Assembly: GCA_018780265.1 (NCBI GenBank)
Contig: JADMJV010000013.1
Coordinates: 140,897 to 204,896 of the forward strand
Direction: 5' to 3'
Source: a bacterium
Lineage (GTDB): Bacteria; Vulcanimicrobiota; Xenobia; Xenobiales; JADMJV01
Length of the DNA: 64,000 bases
Part shown: positions 1 to 8,751 of the stretch, in pieces
How positions within the stretch are numbered: the first letter of the stretch is position 1
Layout: each line of letters opens with the position of its first letter
The notes under the pieces: generated by a model
Database searches by the model: none
Told to the model about the DNA's origin: nothing
What the model saw: the letters and a program-made list of their open reading frames with translations, nothing else
Made by a program: the position numbers and the translations under genes

Positions 1-111
1 GCCGAAGACGGCTGGACCCTGAAAACCAAAGACGGTTCGCTGTCGACTCATTTCGAGCACTCCTTGCTTATCACCGAGCGCGAACCCGTGATTTTGACCC
101 TCAAGTCGTGA
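1..111 (+). CDS. map: methionine aminopeptidase type I, C-terminal end (partial)
   Basis: The window opens inside a gene whose last 36 codons read in frame 1 to a TGA. The segment contains TKDGSLSTHFEHSLLIT, which matches the conserved C-terminal block of type I methionine aminopeptidase, where the glutamate of 'FEH' is a metal ligand. The enzyme removes the initiator methionine in the cytosol. Only the tail is present, so the call rests on this one block. The next gene starts inside the stop codon (GTGA overlap), so the two are probably translated together. Confidence 0.75.
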   Translation, partial: AEDGWTLKTKDGSLSTHFEHSLLITEREPVILTLKS

Positions 112-1229
112 TTTGGGCCATACTGGCCTCACTGGCCTGGGTCTGGGTGGCCCAGACCATGGTGCGGGTGGCCCTGAGGATCGGCTTGCTGCCCGCGCGG
201 TGCCACCCCACACTCCCCTCGCTGTCGGTGGTGATCGCTGCCTGCAATGAGCAGGAAACCATTGTGGACGCTCTTCATTCGCTCCTTAACGTGGATTACC
301 CGGACTTGCAGATTGTACTGGTCAATGACCGCTCCGGCGATGCCACCGGAGACCTGATGGAAAGTGTAGGCGCCCAGGATGCTCGGGTAATGGTGGTTCA
401 CCTGGACCAGCTGCCCCAGGGGTGGTTGGGCAAGAGCCATGCTCTTCACCTCGGAGCGGCCCGGGCCACCGGCCAATGGTTGCTGTTTAGCGATGCCGAC
501 GTGCATTTCGAGCCCGACAGCCTGGCGCGGGCGGTTTCCTTTGCTTGCGATCAAGAGCTGGACCATCTGATAGCAGGCCCGCGCATTCAGTGTGACACCT
601 TTTGGGAAAAGATCTTTGTGGGCTTCTTTGGCACCGCTTTCTGCTATCGCTATCGGCCCGACCTGGTAGGCGATAGCAACCAGTACTATGTGGGAGTGGG
701 CGCCTTTAATCTGGTGCGCACTCAAGTCTATCGCGATCTTGGGGGCCACTCCACGCTGGCCATGCAAGTGTTAGACGATATGGAGCTGGGCCGGCTGCTC
801 AAGACACGCGGCTTTCGTCAACGCTTCGTAGGCGCGGGGCCGGCCGTATCGGTGCGCTGGTGCGTGGGCTGGAATGGCCTGGTGCATGGGCTGGAAAAAA
901 ATGCCTATGCCGGCCTTCATTACTCTCCGCTCTTTGCACTGGCCTCCTGCGCCGTCGTTTTGTGGGCCTGCCTGGCGCCCCTCTGGCTGCTGTGGCACGG
1001 TGCCTGGGCGTGGGGATTGCTCGGCTTGCTGGCCATGCAGGTGTGCGCCCTGTGCCTCTGGCCCAGCGGTAGCCCTCCCTGGGTTGGACTCCTCTTCCCC
1101 CTGGCGGGTCTGCTTTTCACCTTCATCTTGCTGCGGGCCGGCTGGCTGTGCCATAGACGTCAGGGCATTCGCTGGCGAGGCACCTTTTACGCCCTGGACG
1201 AACTGCGCCGGGCGGCTCCCAACAGCTGA
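108..1229 (+). CDS. family 2 glycosyltransferase, CrtQ/HpnB-like, membrane-anchored
   Basis: This 373-residue protein has an N-terminal membrane segment (about 1-22), a GT-A domain and two or three C-terminal membrane segments (about 275-355). Family 2 hallmarks are visible: VVIAACNEQET near 41-51, the nucleotide-binding NDRSGD near 73-78, the SDAD metal motif near 128-131 and DDMELG near 223-228. The LPQGWLGKSHAL block is typical of the carotenoid/hopanoid-associated CrtQ/HpnB-like group. It probably transfers a sugar to a lipid acceptor at the inner membrane. The acceptor is unknown, and no carotenoid or hopanoid genes lie nearby. The GTG start overlaps the stop of the upstream aminopeptidase gene. 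Confidence 0.8.
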   Translation: MIWAILASLAWVWVAQTMVRVALRIGLLPARCHPTLPSLSVVIAACNEQETIVDALHSLLNVDYPDLQIVLVNDRSGDATGDLMESVGAQDARVMVVHLDQLPQGWLGKSHALHLGAARATGQWLLFSDADVHFEPDSLARAVSFACDQELDHLIAGPRIQCDTFWEKIFVGFFGTAFCYRYRPDLVGDSNQYYVGVGAFNLVRTQVYRDLGGHSTLAMQVLDDMELGRLLKTRGFRQRFVGAGPAVSVRWCVGWNGLVHGLEKNAYAGLHYSPLFALASCAVVLWACLAPLWLLWHGAWAWGLLGLLAMQVCALCLWPSGSPPWVGLLFPLAGLLFTFILLRAGWLCHRRQGIRWRGTFYALDELRRAAPNS

Positions 1230-1261
1230 GGAGTATTGGCCCAGCCAACGAAGTTGGCTGT

Positions 1262-2680
1262 GTGCCCCACCTTCACCTGATCACCGCTGAAGATCCACTG
1301 ACGCTTCAAGCCCGCTCTCGCGAACTCATTCGCTTTCCCCAGTTGACCATGCCGCTGCTGGCCGCGCTTACTCCGCGCCATTGGGAGGTAAGCCATTGCG
1401 ATGAGATCGTGGCGCGGGTGGATAGCGGTCGAGCCTGCGACCTGGTGGGCATCAGCGCCGCCACACCGGGCGCCCCGCACGCCTACGAATTGGCTGCCGC
1501 CTTTCGCGCTCGGAGCATTCCCGTTGTAATGGGAGGGCCCCATGCTACCCTGCGGCCGCTGGAAGTGGCCCAGCACGTGGACCTGGTGGTGATGGGCGAG
1601 GCCGAACCCCTGTGGCACGATGTGCTGCACGACTGGCAAGAGAGACCCCGCCGCAAGTTGGGGCGCCACACACTCAACCCTACCGTGCAAAGCTGGGTAG
1701 AAGAACTGCCCAACGGTTCACGCATTTTCGGCTGCCCGGTGCCGGCCACTCTGGATCAACTGCCTCAGGCGCGTCGCGACCTCATTCATCACGGCGGTTT
1801 CAATCGCTGGTGGGCAACTCGCGGGGCCATCATCGCCACCCGTGGATGCCCCCACCGCTGCGACTACTGCACCATTCCCAAGCTCTACCCGCGCGCTCAG
1901 CAGATGCGGCTGCGACCCGTGGCCGAAGTCATCGCCGAGGTGCGTTCCTTTAGCGACAAGGGAGTGGTCTTTTGGGATGACAACATCGGGGCAGTCCCTG
2001 CCTACGCCAAGGAACTCTTTCGCCAACTGCGCCCCCTTAAGCGCTGGTGGACCAGCCAGACCACACTCAACTCTCTGCGCGATAGCGAGTTTTTGGAACT
2101 GGCCGCGGCCAGCGGCTGCAAAGCCTTATTTGTTGGCTTGGAGAGCATCAACCAGGCCAGTCTCAACGCCGTTCATAAAGGCCACAACCGGGTGCAAGAC
2201 TATCGCAGCCTGCTCTCTCGCTGTCACTCGTTGGGCGTGGCCATTCAGGCCGGTCTCATCTTTGGCTTCGAAGAAGACGACACGGATGTCTTTGCCCGCA
2301 CGGTAGATACTTTTGCTCAACTGGGCCTGGACAACGCCACCATCAGCTTGCTCGTGCCCTATCCAGGAACCCCAGCCTATGACGACTTAGAAAAAGACGG
2401 GCGCATCATTGACCACGATTGGCGCCACTATAACGGCAAGACCCATGTGGTCTACCGCCCTCGCCGGATGACTCCAGATCAACTGCTGAATGGCTACGAA
2501 TGGGCCAAAACCCAATTCTACTCCCTGTCGGGTATTTTCCAACGATTGAACCGCAGCCGCACCGGCCTGTGGTGGAATTTGCCCCGTAACCTCGGCTACC
2601 ACCTGGGCTTGGTGGGCGAGGTGAGAGCGCGCGCAGCCATGCACACTCAGGGCCTAGCCCTCAGCCAGCAAGCGCCGTAA
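1262..2680 (+). CDS. B12-binding domain radical SAM protein
   Basis: A 472-residue protein with an N-terminal cobalamin-binding-like Rossmann domain (VGISAATPGAPH near 62-73 and VVMGGPHATL near 88-97). This is followed by a radical SAM domain with the cluster motif RGCPHRCDYC (Cys196, Cys200, Cys203). The C-terminal part resembles the methylthiotransferase/Elp3-like fold, with a GLIFGFEEDD block. Family members carry out radical methylations or other rearrangements; the substrate cannot be read here. The GTG start at 1262 has no good ribosome binding site, so a later start is possible. The gene runs 27 bases into the convergent hspR-like gene. Confidence 0.8.
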   Translation: MPHLHLITAEDPLTLQARSRELIRFPQLTMPLLAALTPRHWEVSHCDEIVARVDSGRACDLVGISAATPGAPHAYELAAAFRARSIPVVMGGPHATLRPLEVAQHVDLVVMGEAEPLWHDVLHDWQERPRRKLGRHTLNPTVQSWVEELPNGSRIFGCPVPATLDQLPQARRDLIHHGGFNRWWATRGAIIATRGCPHRCDYCTIPKLYPRAQQMRLRPVAEVIAEVRSFSDKGVVFWDDNIGAVPAYAKELFRQLRPLKRWWTSQTTLNSLRDSEFLELAAASGCKALFVGLESINQASLNAVHKGHNRVQDYRSLLSRCHSLGVAIQAGLIFGFEEDDTDVFARTVDTFAQLGLDNATISLLVPYPGTPAYDDLEKDGRIIDHDWRHYNGKTHVVYRPRRMTPDQLLNGYEWAKTQFYSLSGIFQRLNRSRTGLWWNLPRNLGYHLGLVGEVRARAAMHTQGLALSQQAP

Positions 2681-2956
2681 CTGTTCGCGCAAAACATCCG
2701 CCTCCCGGTCCTTGGCCTCCAGCCGTTCCAGCAGGTTGCAGATGACTTCGGCCCCGGACAGGTTGACGCCCAGGCCGGTGACCGAAACGATTCGGCGTAA
2801 GCGCAGCACGGTTTGCTCGGAGTAGAGACGCTGGCGTCGCTGTTTGGCCGAAGTGACCAGCCCCAGGCGTTCGTACCGTCGAATCGTATCGGGGCGAAGG
2901 TCCAGCATCTCGGCCACCACCTCGAGTCGATAGTGGGGTTCGTCTTGACCAGGCAT
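2654..2956 (-). CDS. hspR: MerR-family transcriptional regulator, HspR-like
   Basis: A 100-residue protein with a MerR winged helix at the N-terminus (YRLEVVAEMLDLRPDTIRRY) and a short C-terminal coiled coil. It lacks the long effector domain of metal- or drug-responsive MerR proteins. This size and its place directly after a dnaJ-type gene fit HspR, the repressor of chaperone operons in actinobacteria and other groups. Its ATG lies six bases after the dnaJ stop, with a GGGGAGG ribosome binding site overlapping that stop, so the two form an operon. I saw no classical HAIR operator (CTTGAGT-N7-ACTCAAG) upstream of dnaJ, so autoregulation is inferred. Confidence 0.8.
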   Translation of the reverse strand: MPGQDEPHYRLEVVAEMLDLRPDTIRRYERLGLVTSAKQRRQRLYSEQTVLRLRRIVSVTGLGVNLSGAEVICNLLERLEAKDREADVLREQLRRLLAEG

Positions 2957-2962
2957 GGTGGG

Positions 2963-3901
2963 TTACCTCCCCTTCTCCAGTTGTTCTTGTATTTGGCGGA
3001 CTTTTTCGCGCATTTCCGGAGTCAGGCCGGTGGGGATGCGCAGCGAAACCCTGGCATACAGATCCCCAGCAGGCTTGCCCCCGGCCCGAGGCAGCCCTTG
3101 ACCCCGCAAGCGAAAGACTTTTCCATTTTGGGTCTCGGGAGGTATTTTCAAGCCCAGTTTTCCCTTGAGCCCCTCCACCTGAACCTCACCGCCCAGCAGA
3201 GCCAAGAAAATCGAGACTTCCAGGTCGCGGTGCAGGTCGTGACCTTCTACCTGATAGACGGGATCGGGCTGCACGGCGATGACCAGCAGCAAATCCCCCC
3301 GGGGCGCCCCCGGGCTACCCGGATGGCCCTGACCAGCCAGCCGGATGACCGAACCTTCGGTGACGCCCGCGGGAATCTTTACGTCCAGGCTGTACGGAGT
3401 AAGCACCTGTCCCATCCCGCGGCAGGCGTGACAGACCCGGCGATCGACAACCCCGCTGCCGTGACACGGAGGGCAAAGCTCCTGGCGACTTAAACTGAGG
3501 CGACGGGTGCTACCCGAAAAGGCCTCCTGCAGCGTGATCTCCACCTCGGCGTGAAGGTCGGCCCCGGGATGCTGACTGGCGCGGCTATGGCGGCGTCCAA
3601 AGAACTGTTCAAAAAAGCTGTGCGAGTCTTCTTGACTGTCCTCATAGGCATATTCTTGACGGGGCGGGTGCCCCTTGGTTTTGACATAGTCTGCAATTTC
3701 GTCAAACTGCTTGCGCTTTTCCTCATCGTTGAGAACCTCGTAGGCCTCATTGATTTCGGAGAATTTCTTTTCCGCCTCCGGATTGCCCGGATTGAGGTCG
3801 GGGTGCGAACTTCGGGCCAGAGCCCGGTAAGCGGCCTTGATTTCAGCAGCGCTGGCCTTGGAATCCACTCCCAAAATTTTGTAGTAATCTTTGAAATCCA
3901 T
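2963..3901 (-). CDS. dnaJ: DnaJ-family co-chaperone with half zinc finger
   Basis: A 312-residue J-protein. The J domain occupies 1-70 with HPD at 33-35, followed by a charged/aromatic linker and two C-terminal beta domains that bind client protein. Standard DnaJ carries four CxxCxGxG motifs binding two zincs. This protein has only two, CPPCHGSG (143-150) and CHACRGMG (157-164), separated by about six residues, so it can form at most one zinc site. It is intermediate between DnaJ and zinc-free CbpA. It would stimulate DnaK ATPase and hand over clients. First gene of a two-gene operon with the hspR-like repressor. Confidence 0.88.
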   Translation of the reverse strand: MDFKDYYKILGVDSKASAAEIKAAYRALARSSHPDLNPGNPEAEKKFSEINEAYEVLNDEEKRKQFDEIADYVKTKGHPPRQEYAYEDSQEDSHSFFEQFFGRRHSRASQHPGADLHAEVEITLQEAFSGSTRRLSLSRQELCPPCHGSGVVDRRVCHACRGMGQVLTPYSLDVKIPAGVTEGSVIRLAGQGHPGSPGAPRGDLLLVIAVQPDPVYQVEGHDLHRDLEVSIFLALLGGEVQVEGLKGKLGLKIPPETQNGKVFRLRGQGLPRAGGKPAGDLYARVSLRIPTGLTPEMREKVRQIQEQLEKGR

Positions 3902-3999
3902 GGAGGGCCCTTCTCAGTCCTGGGGGCAGCAACCTACTGGAGGAGGCCCGCTACCAGCAAACGAACCGCACCAGACATTTGGATGAGGAGAATTGAGCC

Positions 4000-5385
4000 A
4001 TGGAAGGCGTGGTGTCGGTGGGGGAATTTGTTACCCAAAATCAGCAGCGGTTTCAGGACGAGTTGTTCCGATTGTTGGAGATCCCCAGTGTCAGTACCGA
4101 CCCCGAGCGAAAAGGCGAGGTGGTTCGCTGCGCGGGAGAAGTGGCCCGTCAGATGGGCCAGGCCGGTCTGCAAAAGGTGCAGGTCACGGAGACAGGCGGC
4201 CATCCCCTGGTCTACGGAGAGTGGTTGGGCGCGGCTGGCCAACCTACCGTTTTGATCTATGGCCACTACGACGTTCAGCCCGAAGACCCGGTGGATTTGT
4301 GGACTTCCCCGCCCTTCACTCCCACCATCCGCGATGGCAAGGTCTTTGCCCGCGGGGCGACCGATGACAAGGGCCAGTTTATCGCCCACATCAAGGCTAT
4401 CGAAGCCTTGATGAAAAGCGAGGGCAAACTGCCCGTCAATGTGAAGGTCGTGATCGAAGGCGAAGAGGAGATCGGTAGCCGTCATCTGGCTCCGTTCTTG
4501 GAGAAAAATCGAGAGATGCTGCAGGCCGACGTTTTGGTGGTGAGCGACAGCGCGATGTTTGCTCCGGGTAAACCCAGCATCGTCTATGGTTTGCGGGGAT
4601 TGGCCTACGTCCAGGTGGACATCAAAGGGGCCGACTCCGACCTGCATTCGGGCGTTTTTGGCGGGGCCGTGCCCAATCCAGGATTTGAGCTTTGCAAACT
4701 GGTAGCCCAACTCAAAGACGACCAGGAGCGCATTACAGTGCCCGGTTTTTACGACAAGGTCATCGATCTCACCCCTCAAGAGCGAGCCGATTACGCCCGA
4801 CTGCCCTTTGACGCCGAGGAATTTCGCAAAGAACTGAACGTTCCAGGCCTTAGCGGCGAAGTGGGCTGGACCCCCCTCGAGCAGCGCAGCGGACGACCCA
4901 CTCTGGAAATCAACGGGATGCTGTGCGGCTGGACCGGTCCGGGCGCCAAAACGGTGTTGCCCAATAAGGCCATGGTCAAGATTTCGTGCCGTCTGGTGCC
5001 CAACCAGGACCCCGAAGAGATCGCTCAGATGCTGGCCGATCATATCAAGAAGCTGTGCCCGCCCACCGTCGAATGCCAGGTGACTTCCCTGCACGGCGGC
5101 AAGCCCTGGTTGACACCGCGTCAACATCCCGCTCTGGACTGCGCCAATCGAGCCGTTGAGGCCGTGTTTGGTGAACAGGCTCTGTTTGTGCGAGAGGGGG
5201 GCTCGATTCCTATCGTGGTGGACTTTCAGACCATTCTGGGGCTCCCCGGGTTGCTGGTGGGTTTTGGACTCAATACAGAGAACCTGCATGCCCCTGACGA
5301 GCATTTTGATCTGGGCAACTATCAGGCGGGAATCCGCCTGTCGGTAGAGCTACTGCGTCAGTTGTCGAGCTATCAAAAGCCCTGA
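4000..5385 (+). CDS. M20-family metallopeptidase (dipeptidase)
   Basis: A 461-residue cytosolic peptidase of the M20/ArgE-DapE-CPG2 family, closest in look to the non-specific dipeptidases. Metal-binding signatures are present: GHYDVQP with His89, ATDDKGQ with the bridging Asp near 122 and GEEEIGS with Glu near 155. The dimerisation (lid) domain occupies roughly 190-340 (ADSDLHSGVFGG), and a late His lies near NLHAPDEHF. The ATG is well placed after a GAGGAG ribosome binding site. The gene is divergent from dnaJ, and its last 13 bases overlap the convergent thioredoxin-fold gene. It would cleave dipeptides or N-acyl amino acids; the specificity is unknown. Confidence 0.88.
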   Translation: MEGVVSVGEFVTQNQQRFQDELFRLLEIPSVSTDPERKGEVVRCAGEVARQMGQAGLQKVQVTETGGHPLVYGEWLGAAGQPTVLIYGHYDVQPEDPVDLWTSPPFTPTIRDGKVFARGATDDKGQFIAHIKAIEALMKSEGKLPVNVKVVIEGEEEIGSRHLAPFLEKNREMLQADVLVVSDSAMFAPGKPSIVYGLRGLAYVQVDIKGADSDLHSGVFGGAVPNPGFELCKLVAQLKDDQERITVPGFYDKVIDLTPQERADYARLPFDAEEFRKELNVPGLSGEVGWTPLEQRSGRPTLEINGMLCGWTGPGAKTVLPNKAMVKISCRLVPNQDPEEIAQMLADHIKKLCPPTVECQVTSLHGGKPWLTPRQHPALDCANRAVEAVFGEQALFVREGGSIPIVVDFQTILGLPGLLVGFGLNTENLHAPDEHFDLGNYQAGIRLSVELLRQLSSYQKP

Positions 5386-5924
5386 GCGGCGAGTTCGGCC
5401 AGGGCCGTCTTCATGGGCGTCATGTTGGCGGGCCCTCGGTATCGAAATTCTCCTTGGGGACCGATGAGCATCCAACAGTTGTTGTCGCTGCCTCGGTATT
5501 GGTCGACAAAGACGCGGCCGCCCGGATCCACCAAAATCTCGTCGGCTTCGGGTTGATACTGTTTGGCAAATTCTGGACCGGTTGTGTCATCTCCGAATAC
5601 GAGCACGTTGTAGAGGGGAATTTTCTGACTCTTGGCCATAGCCAACAGTTCTTTGTCGAGGGGAATTCGCTCTCGGCAACCCTGGCATGCGACAGCCGTA
5701 AGAGTTACGATCAGCGGTCCTTTGCCGGCGTAGTCGAGGGTGCTGCCGTCGATACGGTGAAGTTGGAAGGACACCGCTTTGTCGGGAAACCCCCCCGTGC
5801 TGGGCACGACCGTCACCGGCGTGGGGATGGCCGCAGGCGTGGCCCGGCCGCGCGTAACATAGTAAGCGCCGCAAGCCACGATGGTGGCCACGATCAAAAA
5901 GTCGACCAGTCGATTGCTGCGCAT
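5373..5924 (-). CDS. membrane-tethered thioredoxin-fold protein (TlpA/redoxin-like)
   Basis: A 183-residue protein with one N-terminal membrane segment (about 8-22), a short Pro-rich linker and a redoxin-like domain. A CxxC pair lies at Cys80/Cys83 (ACQGCRERIPL). The conserved thioredoxin-fold run follows, with VDPGGRVFVDQYRG and a GPQGEFRYRG strand. It would act outside the membrane as a thiol-disulfide reductant or oxidant. The sequence between the cysteines (QG) is unusual, so the redox direction cannot be told. Its ATG overlaps the stop of a tiny upstream ORF (TGATG). Confidence 0.75.
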   Translation of the reverse strand: MRSNRLVDFLIVATIVACGAYYVTRGRATPAAIPTPVTVVPSTGGFPDKAVSFQLHRIDGSTLDYAGKGPLIVTLTAVACQGCRERIPLDKELLAMAKSQKIPLYNVLVFGDDTTGPEFAKQYQPEADEILVDPGGRVFVDQYRGSDNNCWMLIGPQGEFRYRGPANMTPMKTALAELAAQGF

Positions 5925-6013
5925 CAGTGTCCCATCACTTTGCCCAGTTGCAAGCAGATCTGGGTGTGTGATAATCCTGGGGCCAGCGGCACGGAACAGC
6001 GGGGGCAGTGCAT
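5924..6013 (-). CDS. possible 29-residue Cys-containing small ORF
   Basis: This short minus-strand ORF begins MHCPRCSVPLAPG and ends in a stop that overlaps the ATG of the thioredoxin-fold gene (TGATG). The CPRC knuckle resembles half of a zinc ribbon. The ribosome binding site is weak. It could be a real micropeptide, a leader ORF that couples translation, or chance. The only support is the overlap, which matches the style of this genome, and the CxxC. Confidence 0.3.
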   Translation of the reverse strand: MHCPRCSVPLAPGLSHTQICLQLGKVMGH

Positions 6014-6128
6014 AGCAGGATATTCCCCATTTGGCAGCTCCCTCCCTTGTTGGGAGGGCCAGGGCAGAGGCAGGAAAGCGGCGCGCGAAGAATAATTTTC
6101 AACACCATACAATCCGAAGCGGAGGTCA

Positions 6129-7103
6129 ATGATGCGAAGACTCTTGTTTGGTTTGCTATTGATGGCAACCACCTTGCCTGGTGTGGGCCTGGCCGAAGAG
6201 ATCAAGGCCTCCGATATGCGGGGCGACATGGGACTGTTGGAGGACTTCGGTCCCACCGGAGCTGTCTGGATGAAGGATGGCAAAGTCCTGGTGTGCGACC
6301 GGCGCTATACAGTATTTCACATCTTTGACACCGATGGGCGCCGCTATCGTTTTCTCGACCATCCCCAGAAACTAGGCGAAGCCAATTTTAGCGGGATGTG
6401 TCATTGGAAAGACAACCGCTACTTTGTCACCGGCAGCCACTGGCACTTTAAAAACAGTACTCGCTATGTAGAGAATCGGTCGATCATGCACCAGATCCTT
6501 TTGCAGACCGAGCAGATCGACCCTGAATCGGGCAAGGAGAACTACCGGCCCGACACGGCCCTGCGCGCTTCAGGATTTTATGGGGAATCGGTGGATACCC
6601 CTGGAGAAATCACCGGAATCGCCATGGACGTGAAGCACAACCGCGTTTTTTTGGGCATGGACAAATGCCTGGCCAAAGATGGAACGGTGGTCTTGCTGGA
6701 GGGGCCGCTAGACAAGTTTCTGGCCAAGGCTCCCGACTTTGAGTTGAAATTCTTGAAGTCAGACCTGAAGCCGGCTATGGACGCCAACACCAACACTCCA
6801 TATCAGCTGAATGACCTGGCCTATGTTCCCGATAAAGGACTGGTTTTGCTGTTCAGTGCCGAAACCAACGAAAGCAAGCAGTTTGGCTACAATCAGGTGT
6901 GGTTCATGCGGGGCGGCTTTGGGCCCGCCAAGTTGGTGCTCAAGGATATCGCCCCAGGCAATCGCGGCGCCGGCATTGCCGTGCGCAATGGAGCGACCAA
7001 AGACGAGTATGAGGCGGTCATCGTGTGCGACAACAATATGGAAGACAGCAGAATCCCCAGTCGCTTGCTGTTCCTGCCCAAGCTGAGACTGCCCACGCGT
7101 TAA
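6129..7103 (+). CDS. secreted protein of unknown function, possibly beta-propeller
   Basis: A 324-residue protein with a clear signal peptide (1-22, ending GVGLA-EE). The mature part is rich in short beta-strand-like segments such as GAVWMKDGKVLVCDRR, GEITGIAMDVKHNRVFLGMD and LNDLAYVPDKGLVLLFSAET, spaced as in a beta-propeller. No catalytic motif was recognised. A GCGGAGGT ribosome binding site supports the first of two adjacent ATG codons. It is followed by another propeller-like protein, suggesting that this neighbourhood encodes envelope proteins. Function unknown. Confidence 0.65.
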   Translation: MMRRLLFGLLLMATTLPGVGLAEEIKASDMRGDMGLLEDFGPTGAVWMKDGKVLVCDRRYTVFHIFDTDGRRYRFLDHPQKLGEANFSGMCHWKDNRYFVTGSHWHFKNSTRYVENRSIMHQILLQTEQIDPESGKENYRPDTALRASGFYGESVDTPGEITGIAMDVKHNRVFLGMDKCLAKDGTVVLLEGPLDKFLAKAPDFELKFLKSDLKPAMDANTNTPYQLNDLAYVPDKGLVLLFSAETNESKQFGYNQVWFMRGGFGPAKLVLKDIAPGNRGAGIAVRNGATKDEYEAVIVCDNNMEDSRIPSRLLFLPKLRLPTR

Positions 7104-7159
7104 CTTTACTCAGCAGGGGGTTCGGCTCTCGGTTCGAACCTTAGGCTTGGTCAACGTCC

Positions 7160-8356
7160 TTGTTTATTCTCGACCAGAACTCACGCAAAACTCTTAAAGT
7201 CGTCGCCCTGTTGTGGCTGGCGTTCGTTCTGCTATGCTTGGGCCTGGGTGCCTACCTGAGCGCCCGGGTTTCCAGCGTGGTGGCTCAACGTTTTCCCACC
7301 CTGGCTCAGCCGTGCTGGTCGGAGCGAGAGGATCAGGTGGCCTACCTGGCCCGAGAGCCTGAGGCCTCGGCCTGGCAGTTGTGGAAAGTCGACCGCGAGC
7401 CGTCGCTGATTTGCCAGTTAGACCCGGGCGAGTGGACCCTGCTGGGGTGGCTGGATGATGACAAGCGCCTGCTGCTACAGCCCCGCAGCCAGGACGTTCC
7501 CAAGGTCACGGTGGTGGAAGTGGCCAGCGGAAAACAGAAAGAGATTCGCTTCGAGAACCAGGGCATCGAACTGGTGGGAGTGCGTGGCGGCCAGATGTTT
7601 TTTCAGCGCTACGACAAGCCTGACGCCAGCAACCAGGACAACCTGAGCCGCTCGGTCAGTTTGTTGAACTGGAGCCCGGGTGACGATAAAATCTCGAAAG
7701 TGGTGACCATTCCTTTCGATACCGAGAAGCTGCACGTCGAGAAGGTGTGGCCGTCGCTGGATCACAACTGGTTTGCCCTGGCGATTCGCATGGGGGAGGG
7801 CGAATCCGACCATACCCTCTGGTTTTATAACAAAGAAGAGGATCTGTTGACCTGGAGTGGTATCCGCCTGCAGTGTAAGGCGATTCGCGCCGCCTGGTCG
7901 CCCGATTCCTCGGGATTGGTGGCGGCCATCCAGACGGACGACAGTTGCGACCTGTATGCCTTTTGGGACATTCGTTCCAATCAGTATACTCGCCTGAGTT
8001 CGGGTCACGATTCGCACGCCTACCAACCCTTTTGGCCCCGCGAAGCCCGCTATTTCCTGCTCCTGGAAAACAAGCGTGTGTATAAATTTGAGCCCGATAT
8101 CCTGCAGGCCACCCAGTTGACAGCCCAGGGCTGGGATCGGCCTAAAAGTCGCGATCTGGCCGTTTCCCCACGGGGCACCGGAGCCGCCTATGTTGGCCTG
8201 GAAGCAGACGACGACCAGCTCTACAAGGTGGACTTTAAGGGCGAGTATACCGAACCTCTGCTACCTCTGCATCCCAAGACCGCTCAGCAGAAGGAGTGGT
8301 GGTTTGTAGCCGGAAACGCCTTTCGAACGGCTTTTCAGACCTGGACTTTGCGCTAG
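7160..8356 (+). CDS. membrane-anchored WD40/TolB-like protein of unknown function
   Basis: A 398-residue protein with one N-terminal membrane anchor (about 15-37), after which repeated segments resemble TolB-type propeller blades. Examples are AYLAREPEASAWQLWKVD, AAWSPDSSGLVAAIQTD, FWPREARYFLLLENK and LAVSPRGTGAAYVGLEAD. Such domains usually mediate protein contacts on the outer face of the membrane. The start is a TTG with no evident ribosome binding site, so it is uncertain; the hydrophobic segment argues that it is close. Its stop abuts the ATG of the next gene (TAGATG), so the two form an operon. Confidence 0.65.
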   Translation: MFILDQNSRKTLKVVALLWLAFVLLCLGLGAYLSARVSSVVAQRFPTLAQPCWSEREDQVAYLAREPEASAWQLWKVDREPSLICQLDPGEWTLLGWLDDDKRLLLQPRSQDVPKVTVVEVASGKQKEIRFENQGIELVGVRGGQMFFQRYDKPDASNQDNLSRSVSLLNWSPGDDKISKVVTIPFDTEKLHVEKVWPSLDHNWFALAIRMGEGESDHTLWFYNKEEDLLTWSGIRLQCKAIRAAWSPDSSGLVAAIQTDDSCDLYAFWDIRSNQYTRLSSGHDSHAYQPFWPREARYFLLLENKRVYKFEPDILQATQLTAQGWDRPKSRDLAVSPRGTGAAYVGLEADDDQLYKVDFKGEYTEPLLPLHPKTAQQKEWWFVAGNAFRTAFQTWTLR

Positions 8357-8713
8357 ATGAAGGACTGGTGGTTTACCTATTCTCCGTTTGATCAGCACGA
8401 TTTTCTGGCCCGTGTGCTGGGTCGAACTCCCGAACTTGTGGCGGCCGAACTGGCCGACTATCAATGGATTCAACATCCGTCCTACTCCTATGTGGTGCCC
8501 GCCCAGGGAATGAAGGTGCAGGGTAGTCTGGTCGCCATGCAGTTGGGGGATGACTGGTTGCTCGATGACGAGTTTGGAATCCGCTTTAGCTACTACCGGA
8601 GAATTCAGGTGAGCGTAAAATCCGGCCAAGAGATGCGCCAGGCCTGGGTGATGGTAGGAGGTCCTTCTCTCTCCTGGGCTATCCAAGGGCAGGAGGAATC
8701 CCAGTCTACGTAG
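8357..8713 (+). CDS. gamma-glutamylcyclotransferase-like (AIG2-type) small protein
   Basis: A 118-residue protein that follows the gamma-glutamylcyclotransferase/AIG2 layout. It has an N-terminal strand with a tyrosine (WWFTYSPFDQHDF), an A.LADYQW segment, a glycine turn before a V.G.L strand (GMKVQGSLVAMQL), and a LLDDEFG segment followed by YYRR. In that family an acidic residue in this segment is catalytic. The match is by pattern only, and the N-terminal YGSN-type loop is altered, so activity is uncertain. The start abuts the upstream stop. Confidence 0.5.
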   Translation: MKDWWFTYSPFDQHDFLARVLGRTPELVAAELADYQWIQHPSYSYVVPAQGMKVQGSLVAMQLGDDWLLDDEFGIRFSYYRRIQVSVKSGQEMRQAWVMVGGPSLSWAIQGQEESQST

Positions 8714-8751
8714 CAAGGTGCAGCACCAAATAGTTTGAGGGAGTCCTTACG

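Noticed and set aside
3902..3999. HAIR-type operator for the HspR-like repressor
   Set aside because: No CTTGAGT-N7-ACTCAAG or near match was found in the dnaJ upstream region.
3934..5304. Long open frame on the minus strand under the M20 peptidase
   Set aside because: It is a shadow of the M20 gene, which has full family motifs and a good ribosome binding site; the product is low-complexity with no known domain.
7121..7150. GGTTCGAACC resembling the T-arm of a tRNA
   Set aside because: No acceptor stem, D-arm or anticodon arm could be built around it; the sequence is a self-palindrome.
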